Positions 47,432 to 57,070 of a stretch of DNA of 64,000 nt are shown here, piece after piece. Source of the DNA: Limnohabitans sp. Rim8 (GTDB taxonomy: Bacteria; Pseudomonadota; Gammaproteobacteria; Burkholderiales; Burkholderiaceae_C); NCBI RefSeq assembly GCF_945901735.1, contig NZ_CAMDLM010000020.1, positions 1 through 64,000 of the forward strand. Reading direction: 5' to 3'. How positions within the stretch are numbered: position 1 is the stretch's first letter; each line of letters begins with the position of its first letter. The position numbers were made by a program, and so were the translations under genes. The notes under the pieces are model-generated. The model did not search any database. It had not been told where the DNA came from and worked only from the letters and a program-made list of their open reading frames with translations.

Positions 47432-48634
47432 GTGGAAGCACTAAAACAGGGCGCAGATGCGCTTTTTATTTTGTTGGGCGGCATCATGGTGTTGGCCATG
47501 CACGCCGGTTTTGCTTTTCTGGAACTGGGCACGGTTCGCAAAAAGAACCAGGTCAATGCGCTGGTCAAAATCCTGGTGGATTTTTCGGTGTCTACCGTGG
47601 TTTATTTTGTGGTCGGTTACAGCGTGGCTTATGGCACCACCTTTTTTGTGGGGGCCGAACAGCTGGCCGCCAAAAACGGCTACGACCTGGTCAAGTTCTT
47701 CTTTTTGCTGACCTTTGCCGCCGCCATTCCCGCCATCATTTCGGGCGGCATTGCCGAGCGGGCCAAGTTTTGGCCGCAGTTAATCGCCACGGCCGTGATC
47801 GTGGGCTTTGTTTACCCCTTCTTTGAGGGCATTGTCTGGAACCAGCACTTCGGCGTGCAGGCCTGGATCAAGGCCATCACGGGCGATGAGTTCCATGACT
47901 TTGCGGGGTCGGTGGTGGTGCACGCCATGGGCGGCTGGATCGCGCTGCCTGCCGTGGTCTTGCTGGGTGCCCGTTACAACCGCTACCGCAAGGACGGCGT
48001 GGTCTCGGCCCACCCGCCATCGAGCATCCCTTTTTTGGCCCTGGGGTCTTGGATTTTGATCGTGGGCTGGTTTGGCTTCAATGTGATGAGTGCTCAGACG
48101 CTGGACAAAATTTCGGGTCTGGTGGCGGTCAACTCCCTGATGGCCATGGTGGGCGGGACTTTGTCGGCTTTGGTCTTGGGCAAGAACGACCCCGGCTTTG
48201 TGCACAACGGCCCCTTGGCTGGTTTGGTGGCGGTGTGTGCAGGCTCTGATTTGATGCACCCATTTGGTGCCTTGGTCACCGGCGCTGTGGCCGGAGCCTT
48301 GTTTGTGGTGATGTTCACACTGACCCAGAACAAATGGAAGATCGACGATGTGCTGGGCGTGTGGCCCTTGCATGGCATTTGCGGTGCCTGGGGCGGTATT
48401 GCGGCGGGCATTTTTGGGGCCAGCAGTTTGGGGGGGTTGGGCGGCGTCAACCTGAGCGCGCAGTTAATCGGCACTGGCCTCGGTGTGGGCTGGGCCCTGT
48501 TGGGGGGTGTGGCGCTTTACGGCCTATTGAAAATCACCCTCGGATTGAAACTCAGCCCAGAAGAAGAATATGACGGGGCCGATTTGACGATTCACAAAAT
48601 CAGCGCCTCGCCCGAGCGAGAAGTGAGTTGGTAA
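47432..48634 (+). CDS. amtB: Ammonium transporter AmtB
   Basis: 400 residues with about 11 transmembrane helices. Amt landmarks are present: the N-terminal ALFILLGGIMVLAMHAGFAFLELG, the twin-His pair (H in VVVHAMGGW and H in WPLHGICGAWGG) and the conserved DDVLGVWPLHG. The GTG at 47432 is chosen because GAAGGA precedes it and the family starts just before the first helix. No glnK gene lies next to it in this window, although glnK-amtB pairs are common. Confidence 0.93.
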   Translation: MEALKQGADALFILLGGIMVLAMHAGFAFLELGTVRKKNQVNALVKILVDFSVSTVVYFVVGYSVAYGTTFFVGAEQLAAKNGYDLVKFFFLLTFAAAIPAIISGGIAERAKFWPQLIATAVIVGFVYPFFEGIVWNQHFGVQAWIKAITGDEFHDFAGSVVVHAMGGWIALPAVVLLGARYNRYRKDGVVSAHPPSSIPFLALGSWILIVGWFGFNVMSAQTLDKISGLVAVNSLMAMVGGTLSALVLGKNDPGFVHNGPLAGLVAVCAGSDLMHPFGALVTGAVAGALFVVMFTLTQNKWKIDDVLGVWPLHGICGAWGGIAAGIFGASSLGGLGGVNLSAQLIGTGLGVGWALLGGVALYGLLKITLGLKLSPEEEYDGADLTIHKISASPEREVSW

Positions 48635-48665
48635 AACAACAAATATGAGTAAGCTCACAGGTTTT

Positions 48666-48707
48666 GCAAAGCATTTAATGAAAATGCCTTGCATTTATTT
48701 TTGTTTT
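48666..48707 (+). terminator. Intrinsic terminator after amtB
   Basis: GCAAAGCATTT and AAATGCCTTGC pair over 11 positions with one mismatch around a 5-base loop, followed by a T-rich tail (ATTTATTTTTGTTTT). It lies 31 bp past the amtB stop. Confidence 0.8.
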
Positions 48708-48862
48708 CTCGAAGATACTGGACAGGCTTCAGCGGCATTTTCAATGAAGTCCAGTTTGCGATGAACAGGTCAGTTTCGCTTTCCTTCCGATGTTTTCAGG
48801 TTTGTTGAATGCGCTTTCGGAACTCCATCGCTTTTATCTCTGTGTTTTGAGGAGTCCCTTTC

Positions 48863-49516
48863 ATGGGCAACAAACTTTACGTCGGCAACCTGCCTTACTC
48901 GGTGCGAGACGGTGATCTGGAACAAGCCTTCGGTGAATTCGGTGCTGTGACCAGTGCCAAAGTCATGATGGAACGTGATACGGGCCGCTCCAAAGGCTTC
49001 GGCTTTGTGGAAATGGGCAGCGATAACGAAGCCCAAGCCGCGATCAACGGTATGAATGGCCAGCCTTTGGGCGGCCGCAATGTGGTCGTGAACGAAGCAC
49101 GTCCGATGGAAGCTCGCCCTCCACGGTCAGGCGGCGGTGGCTTCGGCGGCCCTCGCCGCGAAGGCGGCGGCGGCGGTGGTGGGTTCGGCGGCGGCGGCGG
49201 CGGTGGCGGAGGTTACGGCGGCGGCGGTGGCGGAGGTTACGGCGGCGGCGGCGGCGGTCGTGAAGGCGGTGGCGGCTATGGCGGCGGCCGTGAAGGCGGC
49301 GGCGGATATGGCGGCGGCGGATATGGCGGCGGCGGTCGTGGCGATGGCGGTGGCGGCTACGGTGGCGGCGGTCGTGGTGAAGGCGGCGGCCGTGGTGATG
49401 GCGGCGGCCGTGGTGATGGCGGCGGTTTCCGAAGCCCCTATGGCGCAGGCCCCCGTGGTGGTGGTCGCCGTGAAGGTGGTCGCGAAGGTGGCCGCGAAGG
49501 CGGTGGCGACTACTGA
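48863..49516 (+). CDS. RRM RNA-binding protein with long glycine-rich tail
   Basis: 217 residues. One RNA-recognition motif (1-80) has RNP2 LYVGNL (5-10) and RNP1 KGFGFVEM (44-51). The rest is a Gly-rich, Arg/Tyr-containing tail (GGGYGGG, GGGREGGG, GGRGDGGG units), like glycine-rich RNA-binding proteins of cyanobacteria and plants. Such proteins bind single-stranded RNA and often respond to cold; the tail can drive self-association. A GAGGAG site precedes the ATG, with a long leader of about 150 nt after the amtB terminator. Its tail is longer than in most bacterial RRM proteins. Confidence 0.93.
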   Translation: MGNKLYVGNLPYSVRDGDLEQAFGEFGAVTSAKVMMERDTGRSKGFGFVEMGSDNEAQAAINGMNGQPLGGRNVVVNEARPMEARPPRSGGGGFGGPRREGGGGGGGFGGGGGGGGGYGGGGGGGYGGGGGGREGGGGYGGGREGGGGYGGGGYGGGGRGDGGGGYGGGGRGEGGGRGDGGGRGDGGGFRSPYGAGPRGGGRREGGREGGREGGGDY

Positions 49517-49554
49517 TTGAGCACATGGGCTGATCACTCAGTCCATGAAAGCCC

Positions 49555-49584
49555 AAAGCCCTGCGTTGCAGGGCTTTGTCGTTT
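49555..49584 (+). terminator. Terminator hairpin after the RRM gene
   Basis: AAAGCCCTGC, loop GTT, GCAGGGCTTT, a perfect 10-bp stem followed by a modest T-rich stretch. It lies between two converging genes and may also act on lptC transcripts. Confidence 0.8.
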
Positions 49585-49691
49585 CTGACGCCCTGCGTGG
49601 CGCGAACCTGCAGAAGAATCTGGCCCCATCCGCCGGGGTATCGACGGTGTTTGAAACGGGCTTATTCCGGTTTTTGGTCCTCTTAAGGGGT

Positions 49692-50291
49692 CTAACGTGG
49701 CGACAGAACGGCGCGCACGCGGCCCTGCAGCTCATAATGACCGCTTCGGGTGTCAAAGTTCATGCTTTGGCCCGTGAACACTTCAGCGCCGCGCGTGATG
49801 CGCACCGGCTGGTCCGAAACCAGCCGCTCCTCTTCTAACCAAGCCGTGAATGTTTTGCCGCGCAGTTCGACGCGCGGGCCCTGAGCGTCTGCCTGTCTGA
49901 CTGCCTGCGCATCGCCGGTCAGGGTCACCTGTTGGTCGGCCTCACGGGAAATACCTTTTTGGGCTTGGGCCGTCAGCCGTGTGCCCTCCTCGTTTTCGGC
50001 CAGAATGCGCACGCCCTCGATGTGCAGGCTTTGCGTCGCCGGAAAGTGGGTGGCGCTTTGCCCGCTGATCTCGCGGGTCAGGCGACCTGTAGCGTCAAAC
50101 GATCTGACCGTGAATTGGTTCAGACGAAAATCCGGGTCCTGACGCAACTGGGGGTCGATACCGGGCGGGATCAACTCGGGCACGCTGCGCACCAACCACC
50201 AGCTGCCCAAAGCCAAAATGGCAAACAGAAACAAGGGCAGGTAAATCGTCAAACGGTCCAAAGTACGGCGCAGCCGCATGAGCAAGTTCAT
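49692..50291 (-). CDS. lptC: LPS export protein LptC
   Basis: 199 residues. An N-terminal membrane anchor (about 14-33, LTIYLPLFLFAILALGSWWLV) precedes a periplasmic LptC beta-jellyroll with RLNQFTVRSFDATGRLTREISGQSATHFP and RGAEVFTGQSMNFD. LptC passes lipopolysaccharide from LptBFG to LptA. The ATG at 50291 overlaps the kdsC stop by four bases. lptA and lptB, which normally follow, are not here. Confidence 0.92.
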   Translation of the reverse strand: MNLLMRLRRTLDRLTIYLPLFLFAILALGSWWLVRSVPELIPPGIDPQLRQDPDFRLNQFTVRSFDATGRLTREISGQSATHFPATQSLHIEGVRILAENEEGTRLTAQAQKGISREADQQVTLTGDAQAVRQADAQGPRVELRGKTFTAWLEEERLVSDQPVRITRGAEVFTGQSMNFDTRSGHYELQGRVRAVLSPR

Positions 50292-50875
50292 GCCGATGCG
50301 CCCGGGTGGTCGTGCACCCCCACTTGTGCGAGCAAGGCGGCGTAGTGCCCGCCGGCCACCAGCAGCAGGTCGCAAAAGGCGCGGGCCGCGCCTTCGCCGC
50401 CGCGTTCGGCGGTGGTGTGGTGGGCGATGGCTTTGGCTTGCGCATGGGCATTGGCCGGGGCGCAAGCAAAAGCAGCGCGTTGCATCACGGGCAAATCGGG
50501 CCAGTCATCGCCGATGGCGGCCGCTTGCGCCCAACTCAAATTCAGATCCCCCAAAAAGGCTTCGGCCGCCGGGCGCTTGTCTTCGGTGCCAAAGCGGGCG
50601 TGGGTGACGCCCAGCGCCTTCAGGCGCAAGCGCAGTGGGGCCGAGTCGCGGCCGGTGATGACCACGGGCGTGATGCCGGCTTTTTGCAGCAGTTTGAGGC
50701 CCTGGCCGTCGAGCGTGTTGAAACGCTTGAGGGTCTCACCACTTTCAGAAAAATACAGCCCACCATCGGTCAGCACGCCGTCGATGTCGAAAAAGGCCAC
50801 GCGAATGCCTTGCGCTTGCAGCAGCAACTCGGGCGGGTAATGCAGGGCGGGGGTGAGCGCTTTCAGGGTTGGCAT
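50288..50875 (-). CDS. kdsC: Kdo-8-phosphate phosphatase KdsC
   Basis: 195 residues. HAD-family phosphatase of the small C0 type: FFDIDGVLTDGGLYFSESGE (nucleophile and general acid Asp), VVITGRDS, and IGDDWPDLPVM. It makes Kdo for lipopolysaccharide. Coupled with lptC (overlap of four bases) and starting 1 bp after kdsD. Confidence 0.94.
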   Translation of the reverse strand: MPTLKALTPALHYPPELLLQAQGIRVAFFDIDGVLTDGGLYFSESGETLKRFNTLDGQGLKLLQKAGITPVVITGRDSAPLRLRLKALGVTHARFGTEDKRPAAEAFLGDLNLSWAQAAAIGDDWPDLPVMQRAAFACAPANAHAQAKAIAHHTTAERGGEGAARAFCDLLLVAGGHYAALLAQVGVHDHPGASA

Positions 50876-50876
50876 C

Positions 50877-51854
50877 TCAGATCACCTTGGCCCGCATCAG
50901 GTCGTTGGAGTTGATCGCGCCGCACAGCAGGCCCTGCGCGTCCACCACCAAAATGCTGGTGACGCGGTGCAGCTCCATCATCTCGGCGGCTTCGACGGCC
51001 AGCGCGTCATGACGGATGGTGCGTGGATTGGGGTGCATGACATCACGGGCGCTCAGGCTGCGCAGGTCCACACCTTTTTCAACCAAACGGCGCAAATCGC
51101 CATCGGTGAACACGCCCAGCACGCGGCCTTCGGCATCGGTGACCGAGGTGGCGCCCAAGCCCTTGCTGCTCATCTCGCGCATCAGGGCGGTGAATTGGGC
51201 ATCTGGCCCGACTTGCGGCACATCGGCGCCTTTGCGCATCACATCGCCCACATGCGTGAGCAGCTTGCGGCCCAGTGAGCCACCGGGGTGCGAGCGGGCA
51301 AAGTCTTCGGGCTTGAAGCCCCGGGCATCCAGCAGGGCCACGGCCAGCGCGTCACCCATGGCCAGCTGGGCGGTGGTGCTGGCGGTGGGAGCCAGGTTCA
51401 AAGGGCAGGCCTCTTTGTCGACCGAGCAATCCAGCACCACGTCGGCATGGCGGGCCAGGAAAGACTGCAGGCCGCCGGTCAGGGCGATCAGGGGCACGCC
51501 CTGGCGCTTGAGCACCGGCAGGATGGCCACCAACTCATCGCTCTCGCCACTGTTGGAAATGGCCAACACCACATCCACGGTTTTGATCATGCCCAGGTCG
51601 CCATGGCTGGCCTCGCCGGGGTGCACAAACATGGCCGGGGTGCCGGTCGATGCCAGCGTGGCGGCAATCTTTCGGCCGATGTGTCCGCTCTTGCCCATGC
51701 CGGTGACCACCACGCGGCCTTGCACGCCCAGCACCATGTTCACGGCCTGGACAAAGCGCTCATCCAGCCTGTCTTTCACTTGGAGCAAGGCTGCGGCCTC
51801 AATGTCAAGGGTCTCGCGGGCGAGTTGCAGGGTGTGGGCGGGATGGACAAGCAT
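50877..51854 (-). CDS. kdsD: Arabinose-5-phosphate isomerase KdsD
   Basis: 325 residues. A SIS sugar-isomerase domain (VVVTGMGKSGHIGRKIAATLASTGTPAMFVHPGEASHGDLG) is followed by two CBS domains (from about 205 to the end), the usual KdsD/KpsF architecture. It converts ribulose-5-phosphate to arabinose-5-phosphate for Kdo synthesis. The ATG at 51854 is chosen from family length; an in-frame extension to 51920 is unlikely. It is divergent from the antiporter gene. Confidence 0.93.
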   Translation of the reverse strand: MLVHPAHTLQLARETLDIEAAALLQVKDRLDERFVQAVNMVLGVQGRVVVTGMGKSGHIGRKIAATLASTGTPAMFVHPGEASHGDLGMIKTVDVVLAISNSGESDELVAILPVLKRQGVPLIALTGGLQSFLARHADVVLDCSVDKEACPLNLAPTASTTAQLAMGDALAVALLDARGFKPEDFARSHPGGSLGRKLLTHVGDVMRKGADVPQVGPDAQFTALMREMSSKGLGATSVTDAEGRVLGVFTDGDLRRLVEKGVDLRSLSARDVMHPNPRTIRHDALAVEAAEMMELHRVTSILVVDAQGLLCGAINSNDLMRAKVI

Positions 51855-51942
51855 GTTTTGTATTTTATCGGGCGCTGCACATGGCCCTTGAAATGGAACG
51901 GTTGCAGACCACGGGGCCATGCGCGCTTGTTACCATGGACGC

Positions 51943-53928
51943 ATGAGCGCTTTGGAGTTGACCCTGTTGTATTTGCTGGCGGCCGTGCTGGGTGTGGTGG
52001 GCTGCCGCATGCTCAAGCTGCCGCCCATGCTGGGCTATCTGGCCGTGGGGGTGGTGATTGGCCCCAACGCGCTGGCACTGGAGCAAAACTCCGAGGGCGT
52101 GAAACATCTGGCCGAGTTCGGCGTGGTGTTTCTGATGTTCGTGATCGGACTGGAGTTCAACCTGCCCAAGTTGCGCTCCATGCGCAAGCATGTGTTTGGC
52201 CTGGGCCTGCTGCAGGTGCTGCTGACGCTGGTGATCGTGACGGTGTTTTCCTTGTTCGTGGCCACGCTGGCGCCCACCCTTTGGAAAATGGAGTGGCAAA
52301 CCGCGCTGGCCCTGTCGAGCGCCATGGCCATGAGCAGCACAGCGATCGTGATCAAACTGGTGGCCGACCGGCTGGAGCTCGAGTCCGAGCACGGCAAACG
52401 CGTGGTGGGCGTGCTCTTGTTTCAGGATTTGGCAGTGGTGCCGCTGATCGTGATGATTCCGGCCCTGAGCGCCCCGGCCGACGAAATGCTCACCGCCTTG
52501 CTGATGGCCGCGCTCAAAGCCACCGTCTTGATCACCTTGCTCATGACGGGCGGGCAGCGCGTGATGCGCTGGTGGCTGACCTTGGTTGCGCGGCGCAAGA
52601 GCGAAGAGCTGTTTGTGCTGAACCTGTTGCTGGTCACGCTGGGCCTGGCCTGGATCACCGAGGTGGCGGGGCTGAGCCTGGCTTTGGGCGCTTTCATTGC
52701 GGGGATGTTGATTTCCGAGACTGAATACAAGCACCAGGTGGAGTTGGACATCCGGCCCTTCCACGACGTGTTGCTGGGGCTGTTTTTCATCACCATCGGC
52801 ATGATGCTGGACTGGCACATCGTGGTCGAACGCTGGCCCTTGGTCCTGGTGCTGACCACCTTGCCGGTGATTTTCAAGCTGGTTTTGGTGACCGCTTTGG
52901 CCAAGTTCACGGGTGCGCCCAATGGTGTGGCGCTGCGCACAGGTTTGTATCTGGCGCAGGCGGGTGAGTTCGGTTTTGTGTTGCTCACGCTGGGCGCGCA
53001 GAGCAACATCATTCCGCCGGCCTTGCTCAACCCCGTGTTGGCCAGCATGGTGCTGTCCATGATGGCCACGCCCTTCATCATCATGCACAGCGAACGCATC
53101 GTGCTCAAGGTGGTGGCCGGAGAGTGGCTGCAGCAGTCCCTGCAAATGACCACCATTGCCCGCAAGTCGATCAACACCAGCAAGCACGTCATCATTTGCG
53201 GCTATGGCCGTTGCGGCCAGAACCTGGCGCGCATGCTCGACAAAGAAAACATCCCTTACATGGCACTCGACCTGGACCCTGACCGGGTGCGGCAAGCCGC
53301 TGCGGCCGGGGACTCGGTGGTGTTTGGCGACGCCGGACGGCTGCAGTCGCTCATGGCCGCAGGCCTGGCCCGCGCCAGCGCGGTGGTGATCACCTACCTG
53401 GACGTGCCCGCTGCCATGAAGGTGCTGGACCACACCCAAAGCCACGCACCTCAGGTGCCGGTGATCGTGCGCACCAAGGACGATCTGGACCTGGAAAAGC
53501 TGCAACTGGCCGGGGCCACCGAGGTGGTGCCCGAAGCGATTGAAGGCTCTCTCATGCTTGCCAGCCATGCGCTGGCGCTGGTGGGCGTGCCGATGCGCCG
53601 CGTGATCCGCATCGTGCAAGACCAGCGCGACGCCCGCTACAACCTGCTGCGAGGGTATTTCCACGGAGCCGACGACGACACGCTGGACGAGATTGACCAC
53701 GAACGCCTGACCTCGGTGGGGCTGCCCATGGCCTCGCTTTGGTTGGGCAAGCGGGTGAAAGACCTGGCCTTTCATGCCATGGGGGTGCGCGTGGTCAACC
53801 TGCGCCGCGCCAATGGCCAACCTGAAAACGTGAGCGAAGACACCGAGTTGCACGCGGGCGACACGCTGGTGCTGTCGGGCCAATCCCAAACGCTGGCGGT
53901 GGCCGAAGAAAAACTCCTGCAAGGCTGA
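51943..53928 (+). CDS. CPA2-type K+/H+ antiporter (KefB/KefC-like)
   Basis: 661 residues. About 12 transmembrane helices (residues 1-385) with the CPA2 motifs [20 protein letters not shown] and [15 protein letters not shown], then a TrkA_N (RCK) domain with [18 protein letters not shown], and a TrkA_C tail (about 570-655). It exchanges K+ or Na+ for H+. The RCK domain binds NAD(H) or nucleotides. The gene often sits beside kdsD in this group of bacteria. apt starts 4 bp after its stop. Confidence 0.92.
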   Translation: MSALELTLLYLLAAVLGVVGCRMLKLPPMLGYLAVGVVIGPNALALEQNSEGVKHLAEFGVVFLMFVIGLEFNLPKLRSMRKHVFGLGLLQVLLTLVIVTVFSLFVATLAPTLWKMEWQTALALSSAMAMSSTAIVIKLVADRLELESEHGKRVVGVLLFQDLAVVPLIVMIPALSAPADEMLTALLMAALKATVLITLLMTGGQRVMRWWLTLVARRKSEELFVLNLLLVTLGLAWITEVAGLSLALGAFIAGMLISETEYKHQVELDIRPFHDVLLGLFFITIGMMLDWHIVVERWPLVLVLTTLPVIFKLVLVTALAKFTGAPNGVALRTGLYLAQAGEFGFVLLTLGAQSNIIPPALLNPVLASMVLSMMATPFIIMHSERIVLKVVAGEWLQQSLQMTTIARKSINTSKHVIICGYGRCGQNLARMLDKENIPYMALDLDPDRVRQAAAAGDSVVFGDAGRLQSLMAAGLARASAVVITYLDVPAAMKVLDHTQSHAPQVPVIVRTKDDLDLEKLQLAGATEVVPEAIEGSLMLASHALALVGVPMRRVIRIVQDQRDARYNLLRGYFHGADDDTLDEIDHERLTSVGLPMASLWLGKRVKDLAFHAMGVRVVNLRRANGQPENVSEDTELHAGDTLVLSGQSQTLAVAEEKLLQG

Positions 53929-53932
53929 AGAC

Positions 53933-54487
53933 ATGGACGATCTGAGCGTCAACGATTATCTGAAAAGCCACATCCGCACGGTGCCCGATTGGCCCGCGCC
54001 GGGGGTGCAGTTCCGTGACATCACGCCACTGCTGCAAGACCCGCGCGTGTTCCGGGTGCTGATCGACGTCTTTGTGCACCGCTACATGCACCCCGCCTTG
54101 CGCCCGGATGTGGTGGCGGGTCTCGATGCGCGGGGCTTTATCTTGGGCTCGGTGGTGGCTTATGAACTGGGCCTGGGCTTTGTGCCCATCCGCAAAAAAG
54201 GCAAGCTGCCCTTTACCACGGTAGAAGAAACCTACGAGCTGGAGTACGGCAGCGCCACGGTGGAGCTGCACACCGACGCGGTCATGCCGGGTCAACGGGT
54301 GCTGCTGATCGACGACCTGATCGCCACGGGCGGCACCATGATGGCGGGCAAAAAGCTGCTTGAAAAACTCGGTGCTGCGGTGATCGAAGGGGCGGCCATT
54401 GTGGATTTGCCCGAACTGGGAGGCTCGCAGCGCATCCAGGACAGCGGCTTGAATCTGTTCACACTGGTGTCGTTCGAAGGACATTAA
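53933..54487 (+). CDS. apt: Adenine phosphoribosyltransferase
   Basis: 184 residues. It salvages adenine to AMP using PRPP. The PRPP-binding motif is [14 protein letters not shown], and the N-terminal [30 protein letters not shown] and [33 protein letters not shown] are typical of Apt. It follows the antiporter by 4 bp, probably in one transcript. Confidence 0.95.
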   Translation: MDDLSVNDYLKSHIRTVPDWPAPGVQFRDITPLLQDPRVFRVLIDVFVHRYMHPALRPDVVAGLDARGFILGSVVAYELGLGFVPIRKKGKLPFTTVEETYELEYGSATVELHTDAVMPGQRVLLIDDLIATGGTMMAGKKLLEKLGAAVIEGAAIVDLPELGGSQRIQDSGLNLFTLVSFEGH

Positions 54488-54572
54488 GAGTTCTGGAAAG
54501 TGTCGCGCATGACGCAGACAGGCCCGGCGACCCGTTTTAAGCTGCGCACTTCAACTCTTCGCACTCATTGCC

Positions 54573-55109
54573 ATGAACGCTCCCCACACCCCAGCAGCGG
54601 TCGCCGACGACCGCGTGCCTTACGCCAAGCCCCAACCTTGGGGCATGGCCCCCGACATGGTGGTGCACGACGTGCAAACCGACGACGAACGCCTATGGGC
54701 ACCAGTGGCCCCGGGCATTTGGTCACGCCCGCTGCACCTGAACGTGACGGGTGGCTTTTACGTGCACCTGCTCAAGGTCAAGCGCTCGGGTCTGTTGCAG
54801 CGCCACCGCCATTCGGGCCAGGTGCATGCCCATGTGCTGCGCGGCAAATGGTTGTACCTGGAACACGACTGGGTGGCCGAAGAAGGCAGCTACGTGTTCG
54901 AGCCCCCGGGTGAAACCCACACCCTGGTGGTGCCCGACGACTGCCAGGACATGGTGACGATGTTCACCGTGCATGGCGCGTTGATGTACGTGGACACGCA
55001 AGGCAACGCCACGGGTTATGACGATGTATTCACCCGCATCGAGAAGTACCGGGCCCACTTTGAGGCGGTGGGCTTGGGGGCGGATTACGTGAAGATCTTC
55101 ATGCGCTGA
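54573..55109 (+). CDS. Cupin dioxygenase of the 2,4'-dihydroxyacetophenone dioxygenase family
   Basis: 178 residues, a single cupin barrel. The metal-binding residues are visible in LLQRHRHSGQVHAHVLRG (H97/H99 region) and GETHTLVV. Related enzymes (DAD family) cleave the side chain of dihydroxyacetophenone using iron. The substrate here is uncertain, because many family members are uncharacterised. It ends just before a strong terminator. Confidence 0.8.
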   Translation: MNAPHTPAAVADDRVPYAKPQPWGMAPDMVVHDVQTDDERLWAPVAPGIWSRPLHLNVTGGFYVHLLKVKRSGLLQRHRHSGQVHAHVLRGKWLYLEHDWVAEEGSYVFEPPGETHTLVVPDDCQDMVTMFTVHGALMYVDTQGNATGYDDVFTRIEKYRAHFEAVGLGADYVKIFMR

Positions 55110-55126
55110 ACGGCTTTGCTACCATC

Positions 55127-55155
55127 AAAAAACCGCTCCAAGGAGCGGTTTTTTT
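55127..55155. terminator. Bidirectional intrinsic terminator
   Basis: AAAAAACCGCTCC, loop AA, GGAGCGGTTTTTTT. The perfect stem is flanked by A and T runs, so it works in both directions. It lies between the converging cupin gene and livM. Confidence 0.92.
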
Positions 55156-55185
55156 GTTGTTGATCCGCAGCTCAGTGACGCTGCA

Positions 55186-56145
55186 TCACAGCGGCTTCTT
55201 GATCCAGTTGGCGATCTCGCCAATGATGCCCCGGCGGAAAGCCAGCACGCAGACCACAAAGATCACGCCTTGCATGATGGTGACCCATGCACCGAATTGG
55301 GCAAAATAGTTTTGCATGCTGACGATCACCGCAGCGCCAACCACAGGGCCAAACAAGGTGCCCATGCCGCCCAGCAGGGTCATCAAGACCACCTCACCCG
55401 ACATGGACCAATGCACGTCGGTCAACGAGGCCAACTGAAACACCAGCGACTTGGTGGCCCCAGCGGTGCCTGCCAAGGCACCCGAGATCACAAAGGCAAT
55501 CAGCTTGAACATGTCGGTGTCGTAACCCAGCGAAATGGCGCGGTCCTGGTTTTCGCGGATGGCTTTGAGGATCTGGCCGAAGGGCGAATAAATGATGCGC
55601 CAAATCAAGGCAAAACCGGCCAGGAAAATCGCCAGCACAAACATGTACATGACCGAGTTTTCTGACAAATCAAACACGCCAAACAGCTTGCCGCGAGGCA
55701 CCGACTGGATGCCGTCTTCACCGCCTGTGAAGGGCGTTTGCAGGTAAAAGAAGAACACCATCTGCGAAAACGCCAAGGTGATCATCGCAAAGTAAATACC
55801 TTGACGGCGAATTGCCAACAGGCCCGTCACCAGCGCCAGCAAGCCAGAGCAAGCGGTGGCAAACAACACGGCCAATTCGGGGTTCCAGCCCCAGACTTTG
55901 GCCGCGTGGGCGGCGGCATAACCGGCGGTGCCCAAAAACATGGCGTGGCCAAAAGAGAGCAGACCACCAAAACCAATGAGCAGGTTGAAGGCACATGCAA
56001 ACAAAGCAAAGCACATCACCTTCATCAGGAAGATCGGGTACACCCAGATTGGGGCAATGACCAGCACCATCACCATGATGGCAAAGGCCACCCACTGGTG
56101 CGTGAACGACTGGGTCTTGAGTGAGGGGGTCGAGACAGTGGTCAT
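55186..56145 (-). CDS. livM: Branched-chain amino acid ABC permease LivM
   Basis: 319 residues with about 9 hydrophobic segments. It shows the LivM pattern: MCFALFACAFNLLIGFGGLLSFGHAMFLGTAGY and the cytoplasmic coupling loop region FGQILKAIRENQDRAISLGYDTDMFKLIAFVISGALAG. Paired with LivH it forms the membrane channel. It starts 4 bp after the livH stop and is the last gene of the operon. Confidence 0.93.
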   Translation of the reverse strand: MTTVSTPSLKTQSFTHQWVAFAIMVMVLVIAPIWVYPIFLMKVMCFALFACAFNLLIGFGGLLSFGHAMFLGTAGYAAAHAAKVWGWNPELAVLFATACSGLLALVTGLLAIRRQGIYFAMITLAFSQMVFFFYLQTPFTGGEDGIQSVPRGKLFGVFDLSENSVMYMFVLAIFLAGFALIWRIIYSPFGQILKAIRENQDRAISLGYDTDMFKLIAFVISGALAGTAGATKSLVFQLASLTDVHWSMSGEVVLMTLLGGMGTLFGPVVGAAVIVSMQNYFAQFGAWVTIMQGVIFVVCVLAFRRGIIGEIANWIKKPL

Positions 56146-56149
56146 GGTC

Positions 56150-57034
56150 TTACTTCTGGGTGCCGAACAGGCCTGCAGGCTTGATCAAAAGAACGATGGT
56201 CATGATGATGAAAATCACCGTGCTGGAGGCTTCCGGGTAGAACACTTTGGTCAAGCCTTCGATCAGGCCCAAGCCAAAACCGGTGAGGATCGCCCCCATG
56301 ATGGAGCCCATGCCGCCGATCACGACCACCGCAAACACCACGATGATGATGTCGGCGCCCATTGTGGGGTTGACCTGGTAAATGGGCGCGGCCATCACAC
56401 CGGCAAAAGCGGCCAAGCCCACGCCGAAGCCATAGGTCAGGGTGATCATTCGGGGCACGTTGACGCCAAAAGCCTGCACCAGGCTGGGGTTTTCAGTGGC
56501 GGCGCGCAGATAAGCGCCCAGCTTGGTCCGCTCGATCACGTACCAGGTGGACAAGCAAACGACCAGCGAAGCCACGATGACCCAGGCGCGGTACTTGGGC
56601 AGGAACATGAAGCCGGTGTTGTAGGCACCCTTGAAGACCTCGGGCACCGGATAAGGCATGCCCGAAGAGCCAAATTCGTGTCGGAACAAACCCTGGATGA
56701 TCAAGGCCAGGCCGAAGGTGAGCAGCAGGCCATACAGGTGGTCCAGCTTGTAAAGCTGTTTGAGCATGGTGCGCTCAATCAGCATGCCTGTCGCACCCAC
56801 CAGGATGGGTGTCAGGATGAGCGACACCCAGTAGTTGATGCCCAGCTTTGTCAGCGACAAATAGGCCACAAAGGCGCCCAGCATGTACTGGGCGCCGTGG
56901 GTGAAGTTGATGATGTTCAACAAGCCGAAAATCACGGCCAGGCCCAGCGAGAGCAATGCGTAAAAAGAGCCGTTGATCAGCCCGATCAGCAATTGCCCGA
57001 ACAGGGCTTGCGAGGGTATGCCAAAGATTTCCAT
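56150..57034 (-). CDS. livH: Branched-chain amino acid ABC permease LivH
   Basis: 294 residues, about 8 transmembrane helices. LivH features: LLIGLINGSFYALLSLGLAVIFGLLNIINFTHGAQYMLGAF near the start, and RAATENPSLVQAFGVNVPRMITLTYGFGVGLAAFAGV as the coupling loop region. It lies between the binding-protein gene and livM. Confidence 0.93.
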   Translation of the reverse strand: MEIFGIPSQALFGQLLIGLINGSFYALLSLGLAVIFGLLNIINFTHGAQYMLGAFVAYLSLTKLGINYWVSLILTPILVGATGMLIERTMLKQLYKLDHLYGLLLTFGLALIIQGLFRHEFGSSGMPYPVPEVFKGAYNTGFMFLPKYRAWVIVASLVVCLSTWYVIERTKLGAYLRAATENPSLVQAFGVNVPRMITLTYGFGVGLAAFAGVMAAPIYQVNPTMGADIIIVVFAVVVIGGMGSIMGAILTGFGLGLIEGLTKVFYPEASSTVIFIIMTIVLLIKPAGLFGTQK

Positions 57035-57070
57035 GGTGATGTATCGACTTGCTTGAACAAAGGGTTGAAA

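Noticed and set aside
49044..49556. His/Arg-rich reverse frame opposite the RRM gene
   Set aside because: It is the antisense of glycine codons in the tail.
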